From contig DBGCOP010000025.1 of the NCBI GenBank assembly GCA_048360435.1, positions 39,434 through 103,433 on the forward strand: a stretch of DNA of 64,000 bases, read 5' to 3'. The first letter of the stretch is position 1. Each line of letters begins with the position of its first letter. Under the pieces are notes generated by a model. The model had not been told where the DNA came from and ran no database searches. It was given only the letters and a program-made list of their open reading frames with translations. The position numbers were made by a program, and so were the translations under genes. The DNA is from Limenecus sp048360435. Its GTDB lineage: Bacteria > Cyanobacteriota > Vampirovibrionia > Gastranaerophilales > Gastranaerophilaceae. Below, piece by piece: positions 51,383-60,668 of the stretch.

Positions 51383-52399
51383 ATGGAAAAAATTCTCGTC
51401 GAAGAGCTTATAAAATTTAAAATGCTCCCGTTTGATGTATACAATGAAAACGGTGAAAAACTCATTGATGCAGGAGAAATTCTCACCTCGGGGAAACTTT
51501 TGCAAATCAGCCAGTATGAAATTTTATACAAAAAAACACCTGACAACATTGAAAATCGTCAGACAAGACGAACCACACAAGAACATGAATCATCAGGCAT
51601 AACCTATACGCCTGATGACGCAGCACTGCCGCCTGAAAAACCAAAAGAAATTATTTTTGACAAAACAGTCAACAGAAAATCAAAATTCAAAGCACAGGCA
51701 CAAGTGGATATGAAATCTTACTATGCAACAACTATGTTTGCTATTAAAGAAAATGCAAACAAAGATGCAGTGCAAATGGTTGACGAAATTAAAGACAAAA
51801 TTCTTGACGATGTCCAAAATATAATTGAAGACGTAAAATTCTGTTCACAGTTGAAACTTCTTGGGAATTACTATGATACACATGCTTTAAACACAGCAAT
51901 ACTTGCTGCAACAATGGGCTTCAAGCTTGAATATGACGAAGATTTGATAGAAAAACTCACACAGGCCGCTCTTCTTCACGACATTGGAATGACCAGATTG
52001 CCTAAAGAAATACTTGAAAAAACAAACCTTTCTCAACAGGACAACAAAGTTTTTCAAAAACACACACAAATCGGCTATAAAATTCTTAAATATGAAATGA
52101 AGCTGCCGGAAGACATCTGTCTTGTGGCTCTTGAGCACCATGAAAACAACGACGGATCAGGTTATCCTTTCAAACTATCTGGTGAACAAATCAGCAAACT
52201 GACCAGAGTAGTGGGTCTTTGCAGCTTTTTTGATGATTTAACATCAAACAAAACTCCCCACAAAATCAAAAACACAAAAGAAGCACTGCGTGTAATGCTC
52301 GAAGTAGGCTCAAAAAGATTTTTCCCGGAACTTTTGTACCAGTTTGTGAATATGTTTAACTACAATGATCTTGACTCTTATGATGAAATGGCAATGTAA
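51383..52399 (+). CDS. HD-GYP domain phosphodiesterase
   Basis: A 338-residue signalling protein. The N-terminal ~100 residues form a small domain with IDAGEILTSGKLLQI, as found in DUF3391-like regions of HD-GYP proteins. The HD-GYP core (about 150-310) has LLHDIGMTRLPKEIL, FQKHTQIGYKIL, EHHENNDGSGYP and VVGLCSFFDDLTS. Members degrade c-di-GMP. No receiver or membrane domain. The ATG of trmFO overlaps its stop (TAATG). Confidence 0.92.
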   Translation: MEKILVEELIKFKMLPFDVYNENGEKLIDAGEILTSGKLLQISQYEILYKKTPDNIENRQTRRTTQEHESSGITYTPDDAALPPEKPKEIIFDKTVNRKSKFKAQAQVDMKSYYATTMFAIKENANKDAVQMVDEIKDKILDDVQNIIEDVKFCSQLKLLGNYYDTHALNTAILAATMGFKLEYDEDLIEKLTQAALLHDIGMTRLPKEILEKTNLSQQDNKVFQKHTQIGYKILKYEMKLPEDICLVALEHHENNDGSGYPFKLSGEQISKLTRVVGLCSFFDDLTSNKTPHKIKNTKEALRVMLEVGSKRFFPELLYQFVNMFNYNDLDSYDEMAM

Positions 52400-53727
52400 T
52401 GGAAGATTCTAACGAAAAAAAAGTTGTAGTCATAGGTGCAGGTCTTGCAGGATGCGAAGCAGCACTCCAGCTGGCAAAAAGAGGAATTAGTGTTGAGCTT
52501 TATGAAATGCGTCCTCACAAAACAACAGGTGCACACACCACTGAAAACCCGGCGGAATTTGTTTGCAGCAACAGCCTTGGCTCTTCAGACCCTACAAATG
52601 CAAGCGGTCTTTTAAAACATGAAATGTCAATCCTCGGTTCTTACCTGATTGAAATAGCAAAAGAAGTTCAGGTTCCGGCAGGGAATGCTCTGGCAATTGA
52701 CAGAGAAATGTTTTCAAAAAAAGTTGCTGAATTGATTGAAAAAAGTGAGAAAATCACATTAATCAGACAGGAACTTACGAAAATCCCTCAAGATATACCT
52801 ACAATAGCAGCATCAGGTCCTCTAACCTCTGATACACTGGCTGAAGATATAAAAAAGTTTACAGGTTCCGAACATCTTCATTTCTTTGACGCTATTGCAC
52901 CGATTGTTGAAAAAGAATCAATCAACTTTGATATTGCATTTTATGCAAGCCGTTATGATAAGGGCGAAGCATCTTACATCAACTGCCCGATGAACAAAGA
53001 ACAATACGAAAAATTTTATGAAATACTGACAAATGCACCGAGAATAGAGCTTAAAACATTTGAAAAAGATGACAAATTCTTTGAATCATGCCTGCCTGTT
53101 GAAGTGCTCGCATCAAGAGGTGTCGACACTCTCAGATACGGCCCGATGAAGCCTGTCGGACTTGTGGATAAAAGAACAAACATACAAAACTATGCCGTTG
53201 TTCAGCTTAGACAGGACAATCTTTCAGCCTCAATGTACAATCTTGTCGGGTTTCAAACAAACTTAAAATGGGGAGCACAAAAAGAACTTGTTCATTCAAT
53301 TCCGGGATTGGAAAACGCAAATATCCTGCGCTACGGAGTAATGCACAGAAACACCTTCATAAATTCGCCGCTGATTTTAGATTCAACTCTGCAATGCCGA
53401 AAAAGAAAAGACCTTTTCTTTGCAGGACAAATCACGGGCACTGAAGGTTATACAGAGTCAATAGCCTCCGGATTACTTGCAGGAATAAATATGGCAGCAT
53501 ATCTTAACAATGAAGAAATGTTAACTCTTCCGAAAATCACAATGCTTGGTGCATTAACACATGCTATCTCAAACCCTGAGCAAAAACATTTCCAACCCGT
53601 AAACTCAAACTGGGGAATAGTCGAAGAGCTGAATGTTGACAGAAAAATTAAAAAGAACAAAAAACTTAAAAACGAAATGCTCTCAAAACGTTCTCTCGAT
53701 TATATGAAAGACAGATTCGGATCTTAG
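52399..53727 (+). CDS. trmFO: Folate/FAD-dependent tRNA (uracil-54-C5)-methyltransferase TrmFO
   Basis: A 442-residue flavoprotein that makes ribothymidine at position 54 of the tRNA T-loop with methylene-tetrahydrofolate. The FAD motif is VVVIGAGLAGCEAALQLA (9-26). EFVCSNSLGSSDPTNASG and DTLRYGPMKPVGL are family-specific. Its C-terminus overlaps the convergent gene by 4 bp. Confidence 0.96.
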   Translation: MEDSNEKKVVVIGAGLAGCEAALQLAKRGISVELYEMRPHKTTGAHTTENPAEFVCSNSLGSSDPTNASGLLKHEMSILGSYLIEIAKEVQVPAGNALAIDREMFSKKVAELIEKSEKITLIRQELTKIPQDIPTIAASGPLTSDTLAEDIKKFTGSEHLHFFDAIAPIVEKESINFDIAFYASRYDKGEASYINCPMNKEQYEKFYEILTNAPRIELKTFEKDDKFFESCLPVEVLASRGVDTLRYGPMKPVGLVDKRTNIQNYAVVQLRQDNLSASMYNLVGFQTNLKWGAQKELVHSIPGLENANILRYGVMHRNTFINSPLILDSTLQCRKRKDLFFAGQITGTEGYTESIASGLLAGINMAAYLNNEEMLTLPKITMLGALTHAISNPEQKHFQPVNSNWGIVEELNVDRKIKKNKKLKNEMLSKRSLDYMKDRFGS

Positions 53728-54464
53728 TTTTTCAGTTCTTTTCTTATTTGAGCATGCAGAGCATTTGCCTTAGCCAGATGATTAACAAGAGTCTGATATT
53801 TTGCTTCCTGTTCACCAAACGGAACTTTCATCTTCACAAGCTGGTCAACGGATTTGTTAATTTTATCCAGCTTGTCCAGAGTCTCTCTGGCATACATTGC
53901 TTTCATCAACGGGTTTATTTTTCTTAAAACCTTCGAATGTCTCAAAAACAGCTTGAATCTGGTCAAAAATTCTTTTTTAATTTTTGACGGAATCTGCAAA
54001 AAACTTGCAATCACAGTCGTGAGCCTGGTGTCTATGTTCTGCTCCATATATTCGGCTTTCATATTTTCAAGATTCTTCAAAAGAAGCGATTTTTGTCTTA
54101 AAAGCTCCGCCTTTGCTGCCTCATCATTAACCGCGTCAGCTACAATAATCTCTTCATCAAGAGCTTTTATCGAATCTTCACAGTTTTCAATCCGTTTCTC
54201 GAGTTTCAAATCAGGATCATCAAGCACTTTATACGCATTTTCTTCTAACATGGTAGAGTCAAGAGAATTGAGTCTTTTTTGAAAAATAACCGGTCTTTCT
54301 CTCAGCTTTGATTCATCAATCGGAATTGTTTTGAAAACCTGAATAGCCGCAGCAGCCTTGTCATACTTTTCGACACCGGCTGAAACCTGTTGTTTTGTAA
54401 GCTGAAACAACGCAGGTTTTTTATCGCTGTTTGGGTTGGTATTTTTGTTAGAATCAGATGCCAT
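53724..54464 (-). CDS. Unknown helical/coiled-coil protein, 246 aa
   Basis: A Lys/Glu/Leu-rich helical protein with no signal peptide or membrane helix. It opens MASDSNKNTNPNSDKK and has long predicted coiled coils (about 75-150 and 195-245). It begins 2 bp after the 103-aa gene on the same strand, so the two are probably an operon. No family recognised. Confidence 0.55.
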   Translation of the reverse strand: MASDSNKNTNPNSDKKPALFQLTKQQVSAGVEKYDKAAAAIQVFKTIPIDESKLRERPVIFQKRLNSLDSTMLEENAYKVLDDPDLKLEKRIENCEDSIKALDEEIIVADAVNDEAAKAELLRQKSLLLKNLENMKAEYMEQNIDTRLTTVIASFLQIPSKIKKEFLTRFKLFLRHSKVLRKINPLMKAMYARETLDKLDKINKSVDQLVKMKVPFGEQEAKYQTLVNHLAKANALHAQIRKELKN

Positions 54465-54466
54465 GA

Positions 54467-54778
54467 TTATTTTTTTATCATATTTTTTATTCTATTGTAA
54501 GCATTAACAAAAAAGTTCTTCAAGCCTGAACGGTTTTTATAAATCAAAATTCCTGCACTGACAGCTGCTGCTGTTTTCAACAGACCCTTAAAAAAACTTC
54601 TTCTTTTACTGCTTTTGAGTTCGGGTGAAACTGTTTTTGTTGTACTCAAATATTCCAGATACCTGTCTTCACCCAGCTTCAATTCATCATAAAATGAATA
54701 CGGCCTGATAACAGGCGGTTGAACAACAAATTTATAGCCAGCTGCTTTCATATTAGGATTATTAACAGAAACAGTCAT
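54467..54778 (-). CDS. Unknown 103-aa protein with a weak membrane segment
   Basis: The N-terminus MTVSVNNPNMKAAGYKFVVQ has a short Asn-rich motif of the kind I see in other unknown genes here. A hydrophobic stretch at about 66-83 (GLLKTAAAVSAGILIYK) is followed by a basic tail ending in KNMIKK. Shared operon with the coiled-coil gene. Function not known. Confidence 0.55.
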   Translation of the reverse strand: MTVSVNNPNMKAAGYKFVVQPPVIRPYSFYDELKLGEDRYLEYLSTTKTVSPELKSSKRRSFFKGLLKTAAAVSAGILIYKNRSGLKNFFVNAYNRIKNMIKK

Positions 54779-54961
54779 AAATATTCTTTCACACTTTCAC
54801 TATTTTTATAAAACCTGACAACACCGATTGTTGCATGATTTTCAAAAGAAATGTTAACTTTGTTACAAATATCAAAAATCATACGGAAATACTTAGTAAT
54901 TTGAATACTATTTAAGTACAATTGAAACAACAAAAGAAACAGATTATATGTAAGGAACAGT

Positions 54962-56242
54962 ATGGATAGATTTGTCGGAATATTCGGGATTATTTTAATT
55001 TTAGGGATAGCTTACGCATTCTCAAACAACAGAAAAGCAATTTCACTGAAAACCATAATTCCGGGGTTTATATTACAAATACTTTTAGCAGTGTTTGTTC
55101 TAAAGGTGCCTCTGGGACAAAAAATATTCCACGCAATCGGAATGTTTATTCAAAAAATTCTTGATTTTTCAAATGAAGGCGGAAATTTTGTTTTCGGTGT
55201 ACTGACAAATAACCCAGGAAAAATGGAAGAACTCTTCGGCACAGGTGCAGGTTTCATTTTTGCACTAAAACTTATTCCGACAATAATTTTTATACTCATT
55301 CTTGTAAACATTCTCTATTACTATGGAATAATGCAAAGAATAGTGGAAATCTGTGCAAAGGTAATGTATAAAATAATGAACGTATCAGGAGCAGAAGCTC
55401 TCTCAAATATCGCCTCGGCATTCGTCGGTCAGGTTGAAGCACAAATTATGATTAAGCCCTACCTCCCAACAATGACAATGTCTGAACTTCTTGCTTCTAT
55501 GACAGGTTCAATGGCGTGTATTGCAGGCGGTGTTATGGCAATGTATATCGGTATGGGAATTCCTGCCGAATACCTCCTTGCTGCCTCAATTATGGCAGCT
55601 CCGGGAGCTCTTGTTATTTCAAAAATCGTTTATCCTGAAACAGAAGAATCACAAACCAAAAATGAAGTAAAAGTTGAAATAAAGAAAACACATGTAAACC
55701 TCATAGACTCAATTGCTCACGGAGCCTCTGACGGTATGAAAGTCTCAATCAATGTAATAGCTATGCTGATAGCTTTGACAGCACTCATTTCTATGCTGGA
55801 CTGGATTCTCGGTCACATCGGACTTTTCATGGCAAATGTACTTCACATGAATCTTTCTTTTATTCACATAGACCTGACTCATCTTTCTTTGAAAGAAATT
55901 CTCGGAAGCATATTCTCTTTGTTTGCAATAGCAATGGGTGTTCCTTTCAAAGAAGCAATTGATGTTGGTTCTTTAATGGGTACAAAACTTGTCTTTAACG
56001 AATTTATTGCATACCTTGATTTGACAGCGTTGAAATCAGTTCTGAGTGAAAAAAGCGTTATCATCGCAAGTTTTGCACTGTGCGGTTTTGCTAACCTGGG
56101 TTCAATTGCCATTCAAATAGGAGGTATCGGAGAACTTGCACCAAACAGAAGAAAAGACCTTGCAAAACTCGGAATAAAAGCTCTGTTTTGCGGAACACTT
56201 GCATCATACCTTTCAGCTTGTATCGCAGGTATCTTGATGTAA
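54962..56242 (+). CDS. CNT-family nucleoside transporter (NupC)
   Basis: A 426-residue concentrative nucleoside transporter of the NupC type. About eight to ten membrane helices. VFGVLTNNPGKMEELFGTG region, then GAEALSNIASAFVGQVEA and AGGVMAMYIGMGIPAEYLLAAS are CNT hallmarks; CGFANLGSIAIQIGGIG near the end holds the second substrate-binding loop. It imports nucleosides with H+ or Na+. AAGGA precedes the ATG. It may feed the nucleotide pool together with nrdJ downstream. Confidence 0.93.
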   Translation: MDRFVGIFGIILILGIAYAFSNNRKAISLKTIIPGFILQILLAVFVLKVPLGQKIFHAIGMFIQKILDFSNEGGNFVFGVLTNNPGKMEELFGTGAGFIFALKLIPTIIFILILVNILYYYGIMQRIVEICAKVMYKIMNVSGAEALSNIASAFVGQVEAQIMIKPYLPTMTMSELLASMTGSMACIAGGVMAMYIGMGIPAEYLLAASIMAAPGALVISKIVYPETEESQTKNEVKVEIKKTHVNLIDSIAHGASDGMKVSINVIAMLIALTALISMLDWILGHIGLFMANVLHMNLSFIHIDLTHLSLKEILGSIFSLFAIAMGVPFKEAIDVGSLMGTKLVFNEFIAYLDLTALKSVLSEKSVIIASFALCGFANLGSIAIQIGGIGELAPNRRKDLAKLGIKALFCGTLASYLSACIAGILM

Positions 56243-56262
56243 CTTAAAAAATATATTTCACC

Positions 56263-56296
56263 AAAAAGCCCTTGAAAATATCAAGGGCCTTTTTTG
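56263..56296. terminator. Intrinsic terminator between the CNT gene and nrdJ
   Basis: GCCCTTGA (56268-56275) pairs with TCAAGGGC (56281-56288) around AAATA, preceded by an A-run and followed by CTTTTTT. It serves both convergent genes. Confidence 0.85.
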
Positions 56297-56324
56297 TATT
56301 TGTTTTTAGCTTTCGGACTTCTTC

Positions 56325-58310
56325 TTATGAACAACCTGAATATCCGCAATTCAAACAGATGAAGCAGCCTTCGCCGTAACCGAGAACCGCACCGCATTCG
56401 GGGCACTTGTGTTCTTCGCCTTCGTGTTGAGCCTCCGGAAGTTCAACCTTTGTTTCTTCTACTGCTTTAATTTCAGGCATCTTCTTGTCATCTTTTTTCT
56501 CAAGATTCATCGGCTGGAATTGTCTTGAGTTGTTACGATAAACAGTAATACCTTTCAAATCGTTTTCATAAGCAAGGATGTAAGAATCAGCAACATCTTT
56601 TCTTGTTGCATTTTCTTCAAAGTTTACTGTTTTGGAAACAGCGTTGTCTGTGTGAAGCTGGAAAGCTGCCTGCATTTTTACGTGCCAGTATGGAGACACA
56701 TCATGAGCAGCAACAAAAATCTTCTTAGCTTCTTCAGGAACTTCAGCACAATGTGCAGCTGTTCCGTCAACAGAAATTTTCTTCATCAATTCATCTGAAT
56801 AGAATCCGTGTTTTCTTGCATATTGTTCGAAAATCGGGTTGATTTCCATCATGATTGTTCCGTCCATTACGTCTCTGATGAATACAAGACCAAACAGAGG
56901 TTCAACACCGCCTGAAGCACTTGCTATCATAGAAATTGTACCTGTCGGAGCAATACATGTAGTTGTAGCGTTTCTGATTCCGAACTGTTCAATTTGTTTG
57001 TCCAAATCAGCCCACATTTCATCTGTGATTATTCCGGCTGATTTTCCTTTGTATTTGTTGTAAAGGAAGTTTTTGCCGTCATATACACTGCCTTTGAAGT
57101 TGCCGAATCTGCCTCTTTCTTTAGAAAGTTCAATTGATTTAACTTTAGATTCGTAATCAATAAATTCCATAACCTGAGAAGCAAGTTTTGTACCTTCTTC
57201 AGAGTTGTAAGCGATACCCATTTTCATAAGCATATCAGCCCAGCCCATTACACCGAGACCGATTTTTCTGTTGTTTTGAACCATTTCGGAAATCTGAGGC
57301 AAAGGATAGTTGTTGATAGCAATAACGTTATCAAGGAAGTGAATTGCCATTCTGGTAACTTTAGCCAGTTTATCCCAGTCTACACTGTAATTTCCTTCTT
57401 CACCTTTAAGCATCAAGCCAAGGTTGATAGAACCGAGGTTGCAAGCTTCATAAGGAAGAAGAGGAACTTCTCCGCAAGGGTTAGTTGACTCGATTTCACC
57501 AATCAAAGGAGTCGGGTTATCCGAGTTCATGTGATCAATGAAAATAATACCCGGTTCACCGTTTTTCCAGGCACCTTCAACAATCAAATCAAATACAGCT
57601 TTGGCACTCAGTTTGCCGACAGCCTGTTTTGTTCTCGGGTGAATCAATTCATAATCTGTACCTGCTTTTAAAGCTTCCATAAACTTATCTGTAATAGCAA
57701 CAGAAATATTGAAGTTGTTAAGTTTGAAGTTGTCGGACTTACAATTGATAAAATCGAGAATATCAGGGTGGTCAATTCTCAAAATCCCCATGTTAGCACC
57801 GCGTCTGGTTCCGCCCTGTTTCACCGCTTCAGTAGCTGCGTTAAAGACCTCCATAAAGCTTACAGGACCTGAAGATACACCCATAGTAGAGCGAACAACA
57901 TCGTTTTTCGGTCTCAATCTGGAGAAAGAAAAACCTGTTCCACCGCCGGATTTGTGAATCAAAGCAGTATTTTTAACTGTTTCAAAAATACCTTCGAGGC
58001 TGTCTTCAACAGGCAGCACAAAACAAGCCGCCAGCTGTCCGAGTTCTCTTCCTGCATTCATCAATGTAGGTGAGTTCGGCATAAAATAGCGTTTTGTAAT
58101 AAATTCATAAAATTCTTTTGTTGATTCATCAACTTCTTCTTGAGTAGCACCGAATTTTTTGTCAGCTTCAGCCAGTGTAGATGCAACTCTCAAGAACAAA
58201 TCTTTCGGTTCTTCCGTAGGTTTGCCCTGAGCATCTCTTTTCAAATATCTTTTTTCCAAAACTTTAATTGCGTTTTGCGATAAGTCCAGTTTTTCTTCTG
58301 TGCAGTCCAA
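56325..58310 (-). CDS. nrdJ: B12-dependent (class II) ribonucleotide reductase
   Basis: About 661 residues. Adenosylcobalamin-dependent enzyme making deoxyribonucleotides without oxygen. Motifs are GQLAACFVLPVEDSLEGIF, GGGTGFSFSRLRP, NPCGEVPLLPYEACNLGSI with the radical/thiol cysteines, and APTGTISMIASASGGVEPL. The C-terminus is a zinc-ribbon-like CPECGAV...CLNCGYSGCS. I take TTG at 58310 because GGGGAG lies 7 nt before it; the longer reading starts at TTG 58325. A good promoter is ~65 bp upstream. No class I or III enzyme is in the window. Confidence 0.95.
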   Translation of the reverse strand: MDCTEEKLDLSQNAIKVLEKRYLKRDAQGKPTEEPKDLFLRVASTLAEADKKFGATQEEVDESTKEFYEFITKRYFMPNSPTLMNAGRELGQLAACFVLPVEDSLEGIFETVKNTALIHKSGGGTGFSFSRLRPKNDVVRSTMGVSSGPVSFMEVFNAATEAVKQGGTRRGANMGILRIDHPDILDFINCKSDNFKLNNFNISVAITDKFMEALKAGTDYELIHPRTKQAVGKLSAKAVFDLIVEGAWKNGEPGIIFIDHMNSDNPTPLIGEIESTNPCGEVPLLPYEACNLGSINLGLMLKGEEGNYSVDWDKLAKVTRMAIHFLDNVIAINNYPLPQISEMVQNNRKIGLGVMGWADMLMKMGIAYNSEEGTKLASQVMEFIDYESKVKSIELSKERGRFGNFKGSVYDGKNFLYNKYKGKSAGIITDEMWADLDKQIEQFGIRNATTTCIAPTGTISMIASASGGVEPLFGLVFIRDVMDGTIMMEINPIFEQYARKHGFYSDELMKKISVDGTAAHCAEVPEEAKKIFVAAHDVSPYWHVKMQAAFQLHTDNAVSKTVNFEENATRKDVADSYILAYENDLKGITVYRNNSRQFQPMNLEKKDDKKMPEIKAVEETKVELPEAQHEGEEHKCPECGAVLGYGEGCFICLNCGYSGCS

Positions 58311-58375
58311 TGTTGTTCTCCCCAAATAGTACTAAATCTTTATTAACACTATTGTATAATAGAAAAACCATGACT

Positions 58376-58404
58376 ATTACAGCATGGCTGGGAGTTTGTT
58401 ACAA
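58376..58404 (-). promoter_or_regulatory. nrdJ promoter
   Basis: TTGTAA (58399-58404) and TGTAAT (58376-58381) on the minus strand are 17 bp apart, ~65 bp before the TTG start. Two short palindromes (CTATT/AATAG around 58350-58363 and TAGTACTA at 58328-58335) lie between the promoter and the start. Confidence 0.55.
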
Positions 58405-58412
58405 TGTTAAGG

Positions 58413-58449
58413 CAAAAAAAAACGGCTCTGTCATAATGACCAAGCCGTT
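58413..58449 (-). terminator. Intrinsic terminator just upstream of the nrdJ promoter
   Basis: On the minus strand AACGGCT and AGCCGTT (58443-58449 with 58421-58427) form the stem, with GTCA/TGAC inside and a T-run after. It ends the transcript coming from upstream, separating it from nrdJ. Confidence 0.75.
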
Positions 58450-58618
58450 GGAATGAAAATTGCTTTACATTCCTCGTTTGTGAAGTGTGTGAAGTGTGTG
58501 AAGTAAATTAATGAAGTAAGTAGTAAGTTTTAAATCTTTTGTTTCTCTAATATCTCTAATGTGTTTATGTGGTGTTTAACCGATGTGGTTTTTGTTTTAT
58601 CCTGTGTTTGTTTTCTCT
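58413..58618 (-). ncRNA. Candidate small RNA upstream of nrdJ
   Basis: The 401-bp gap 58311-58711 has no protein-coding frame I can support. A promoter-like pair TTGTTT (58647-58652) and TATAAA (58625-58630) with 16 bp spacing could start a ~200-nt RNA near 58618 that ends at the terminator at 58413. Its 5' part is A/C-rich and little structured; it has three tandem copies of a 9-bp unit (GTGAAGTGT on the plus strand, about 58481-58506), a GGAATG/CATTCC hairpin and the terminator stem. It could also be the trailing leader of the holB operon. Confidence 0.3.
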
Positions 58619-58711
58619 GTCTCTTTTATATCTCTCGTACTTATATAAACAATTTTCTTTCAAGATAATTGCCATATTAATGTCATAAAAAGTATATATC
58701 TGTAACAAAAC

Positions 58712-59653
58712 TTAACAAAAAGAAAAGAACAAATCCTCTAAAACCAGCTGGGGCTTGATATATGACTCTGCCTGTTTTTTCGAATGCTGGATTTTTAATA
58801 TATCTTCTTTTATCTTTTGAACAAGAATTTTATTCTCCAAATTATTTTTTATCATCTGAGCAAGGTAATATTCTAAACAATCAAGAACATATTCAAGAGA
58901 ATATCCCCTGTCTTCATAAGCAGAAATAAGAGACTGCACAGTGTTTATCACATCAATCTTTTTTATCCTCGGATAATCTGCCATTACAGAAGAAAGAAAC
59001 TCTATGTCAAAAACATTCGAGTTGTTCGACGGAACATAAAAGCACTGTGAACGAGAAATAATTGTCTCGATAATATCTTCCTTGTCCTCTGTCAGAAAGA
59101 TAAAAAGTGTCCTTTCAGGCGGTTCCTCAATGGATTTCAACAAAGAATTCGCACTTGCCTCAATCAAAACCTCTCTGTTTAAAGGTTTGGGCATCCAGTT
59201 CTCTTGAGGAAATTTGTACCCCAGTGCTGCATAAGGCTCAAGCTGTTTACAGCTGACATCGGAGAGTTCACCTATTTGAGAATCACAAAAGATAAACACA
59301 CGATAATAATCAGACGAGTTTATCAAGCTGTTATTTATCATAAGGGTCTGCTTGATTGAAATAACCTTGCTTGACGTATCATCAGATGGCTTGTTATCGT
59401 TTTTGGAAATAGTCAAAACAGCAGGATGCTGGTTGTTTCGAATCCAGCTGCAATTTATACATCCGCAATCAAAAGCAGTATCTTTTTGGCAGTTCAACAA
59501 CCGTGCTATCTCAAGCGCAAGGAAATACTGTGCGGAAATATCCTGACCGTAAAGCACTATTGATTGAGCAAAGCTTCTTTTTGTATTCTTCATTGCCGTT
59601 TCGAAATAGTTTGTAAAATATTCAAATTTTCTTTTTAATACAGGATGAAACAT
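58712..59653 (-). CDS. holB: DNA polymerase III delta-prime subunit HolB
   Basis: A 313-residue clamp-loader subunit. AAA+-like but without a proper Walker A: the region reads VLYGQDISAQYFLA. A zinc site is in CGCINCSWI near residues 62-70. LLKSIEEPPERTLFIFLTED and ISRSQCFYVP are the conserved SRC-like motifs of delta-prime proteins. It follows holA by 18 bp on the same strand, with a GGGG ribosome binding site. The gamma/tau subunit gene is not in the window. Confidence 0.9.
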   Translation of the reverse strand: MFHPVLKRKFEYFTNYFETAMKNTKRSFAQSIVLYGQDISAQYFLALEIARLLNCQKDTAFDCGCINCSWIRNNQHPAVLTISKNDNKPSDDTSSKVISIKQTLMINNSLINSSDYYRVFIFCDSQIGELSDVSCKQLEPYAALGYKFPQENWMPKPLNREVLIEASANSLLKSIEEPPERTLFIFLTEDKEDIIETIISRSQCFYVPSNNSNVFDIEFLSSVMADYPRIKKIDVINTVQSLISAYEDRGYSLEYVLDCLEYYLAQMIKNNLENKILVQKIKEDILKIQHSKKQAESYIKPQLVLEDLFFSFC

Positions 59654-59671
59654 ATTCCCCTTTGCTATCTT

Positions 59672-60643
59672 TTAATTTAACAGTGCCAATTCAACAGGCA
59701 GTTCATAAAAAGCCATCTCTCCGGTTTTGATTCTATATTCTGCTTCAAGGAGGTTTTTTCTGATTTTAACAAGCCTGTCCATGGGTACATTCTTTAGCTT
59801 TTCAAGATGTTTTTTGACAATAAACTCGGGAAGCCTTGTCTTTGATGCTATTTCAAAAGAATTATGGTTCACAGAATCCACCTTAATTGATGCAAGCTTT
59901 GTAAAATTTGTCTGCAAAACAGCCAGAATCTCAAGGTAGTGTTTGTTCGTGCAAAGTTTGTTAAATTCCTGTAAAGCAAGGTCTTTCTGACCTTTAAGAA
60001 TATAATCTATCAAAACAAAAATATCCTCGGTTGCAGTGCAGATATTTTTTATATCCTCTTTTTTCACGACTTTTTCAGGATACACAGCGAGTTTAAGTTT
60101 TTCAAGCTCATTGTCTATAACCCTAAGATTCGTGCCCAGACGTTCAATCAAAAATTGGACAACATCCGAAGAAAAAATTAACTCTTTTTTCTTTGCCTGT
60201 TTCTGTATCCAAGAAGCCAGTTCTTTTTGATATGGCTTATATTCGGGGAACTCTGTCACAGAGGCATATTTTGACAAAATTTTGTAGAGTTTTCGTCTTG
60301 TATCAATTTTTTTTGTGCTTTCTCTTTCAATACGGCAGACAAAAGCTATGTGAAGAGTTTCAGGCATGGTTTGAATGGTTTCTTCAATCTCTTTAAGCTC
60401 TTTGTCCTCAAAACTTATCTTTCCCTTTGAATCAAAAAAATACTTTTCACAATTTATAACCGCAAGCACATTCCCGAACATCAAAGAAGGTGTTCTTAAA
60501 ACGTCAATAAGCTCTTGATATCTCGGGTTGTCATACACTCGATAATTTGTGGACAAAAAAGACTTGTCCACGACCTTTGTCTTGAGCTTTTGAAGCTCAA
60601 GTTCTATATTAAAATCTTCCTGTCCAAAGTAAAAATATAGCAT
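59672..60643 (-). CDS. holA: DNA polymerase III delta subunit HolA
   Basis: A 323-residue clamp-loader wrench that opens the beta ring. The start MLYFYFGQEDFNIELEL and the later FLIERLGTNLRVIDNELEKL and PVELALL end are typical of HolA. Two clamp-loader genes side by side are unusual in E. coli but occur in other bacteria. It lies 25 bp after the unknown 291-aa gene. Confidence 0.9.
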   Translation of the reverse strand: MLYFYFGQEDFNIELELQKLKTKVVDKSFLSTNYRVYDNPRYQELIDVLRTPSLMFGNVLAVINCEKYFFDSKGKISFEDKELKEIEETIQTMPETLHIAFVCRIERESTKKIDTRRKLYKILSKYASVTEFPEYKPYQKELASWIQKQAKKKELIFSSDVVQFLIERLGTNLRVIDNELEKLKLAVYPEKVVKKEDIKNICTATEDIFVLIDYILKGQKDLALQEFNKLCTNKHYLEILAVLQTNFTKLASIKVDSVNHNSFEIASKTRLPEFIVKKHLEKLKNVPMDRLVKIRKNLLEAEYRIKTGEMAFYELPVELALLN

Positions 60644-60668
60644 AGTAATATTGTATCATGCAGACAAT

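Noticed and set aside
58326..58375. NrdR boxes before nrdJ
   Set aside because: ACACTAT occurs as a half-site and two short palindromes are present, but neither matches the full 16-bp box pair expected for NrdR.
58450..58711. Cobalamin riboswitch for the B12-dependent nrdJ
   Set aside because: The conserved B12-box GCCACTG-type sequence is absent and the region is separated from nrdJ by a terminator and a promoter.
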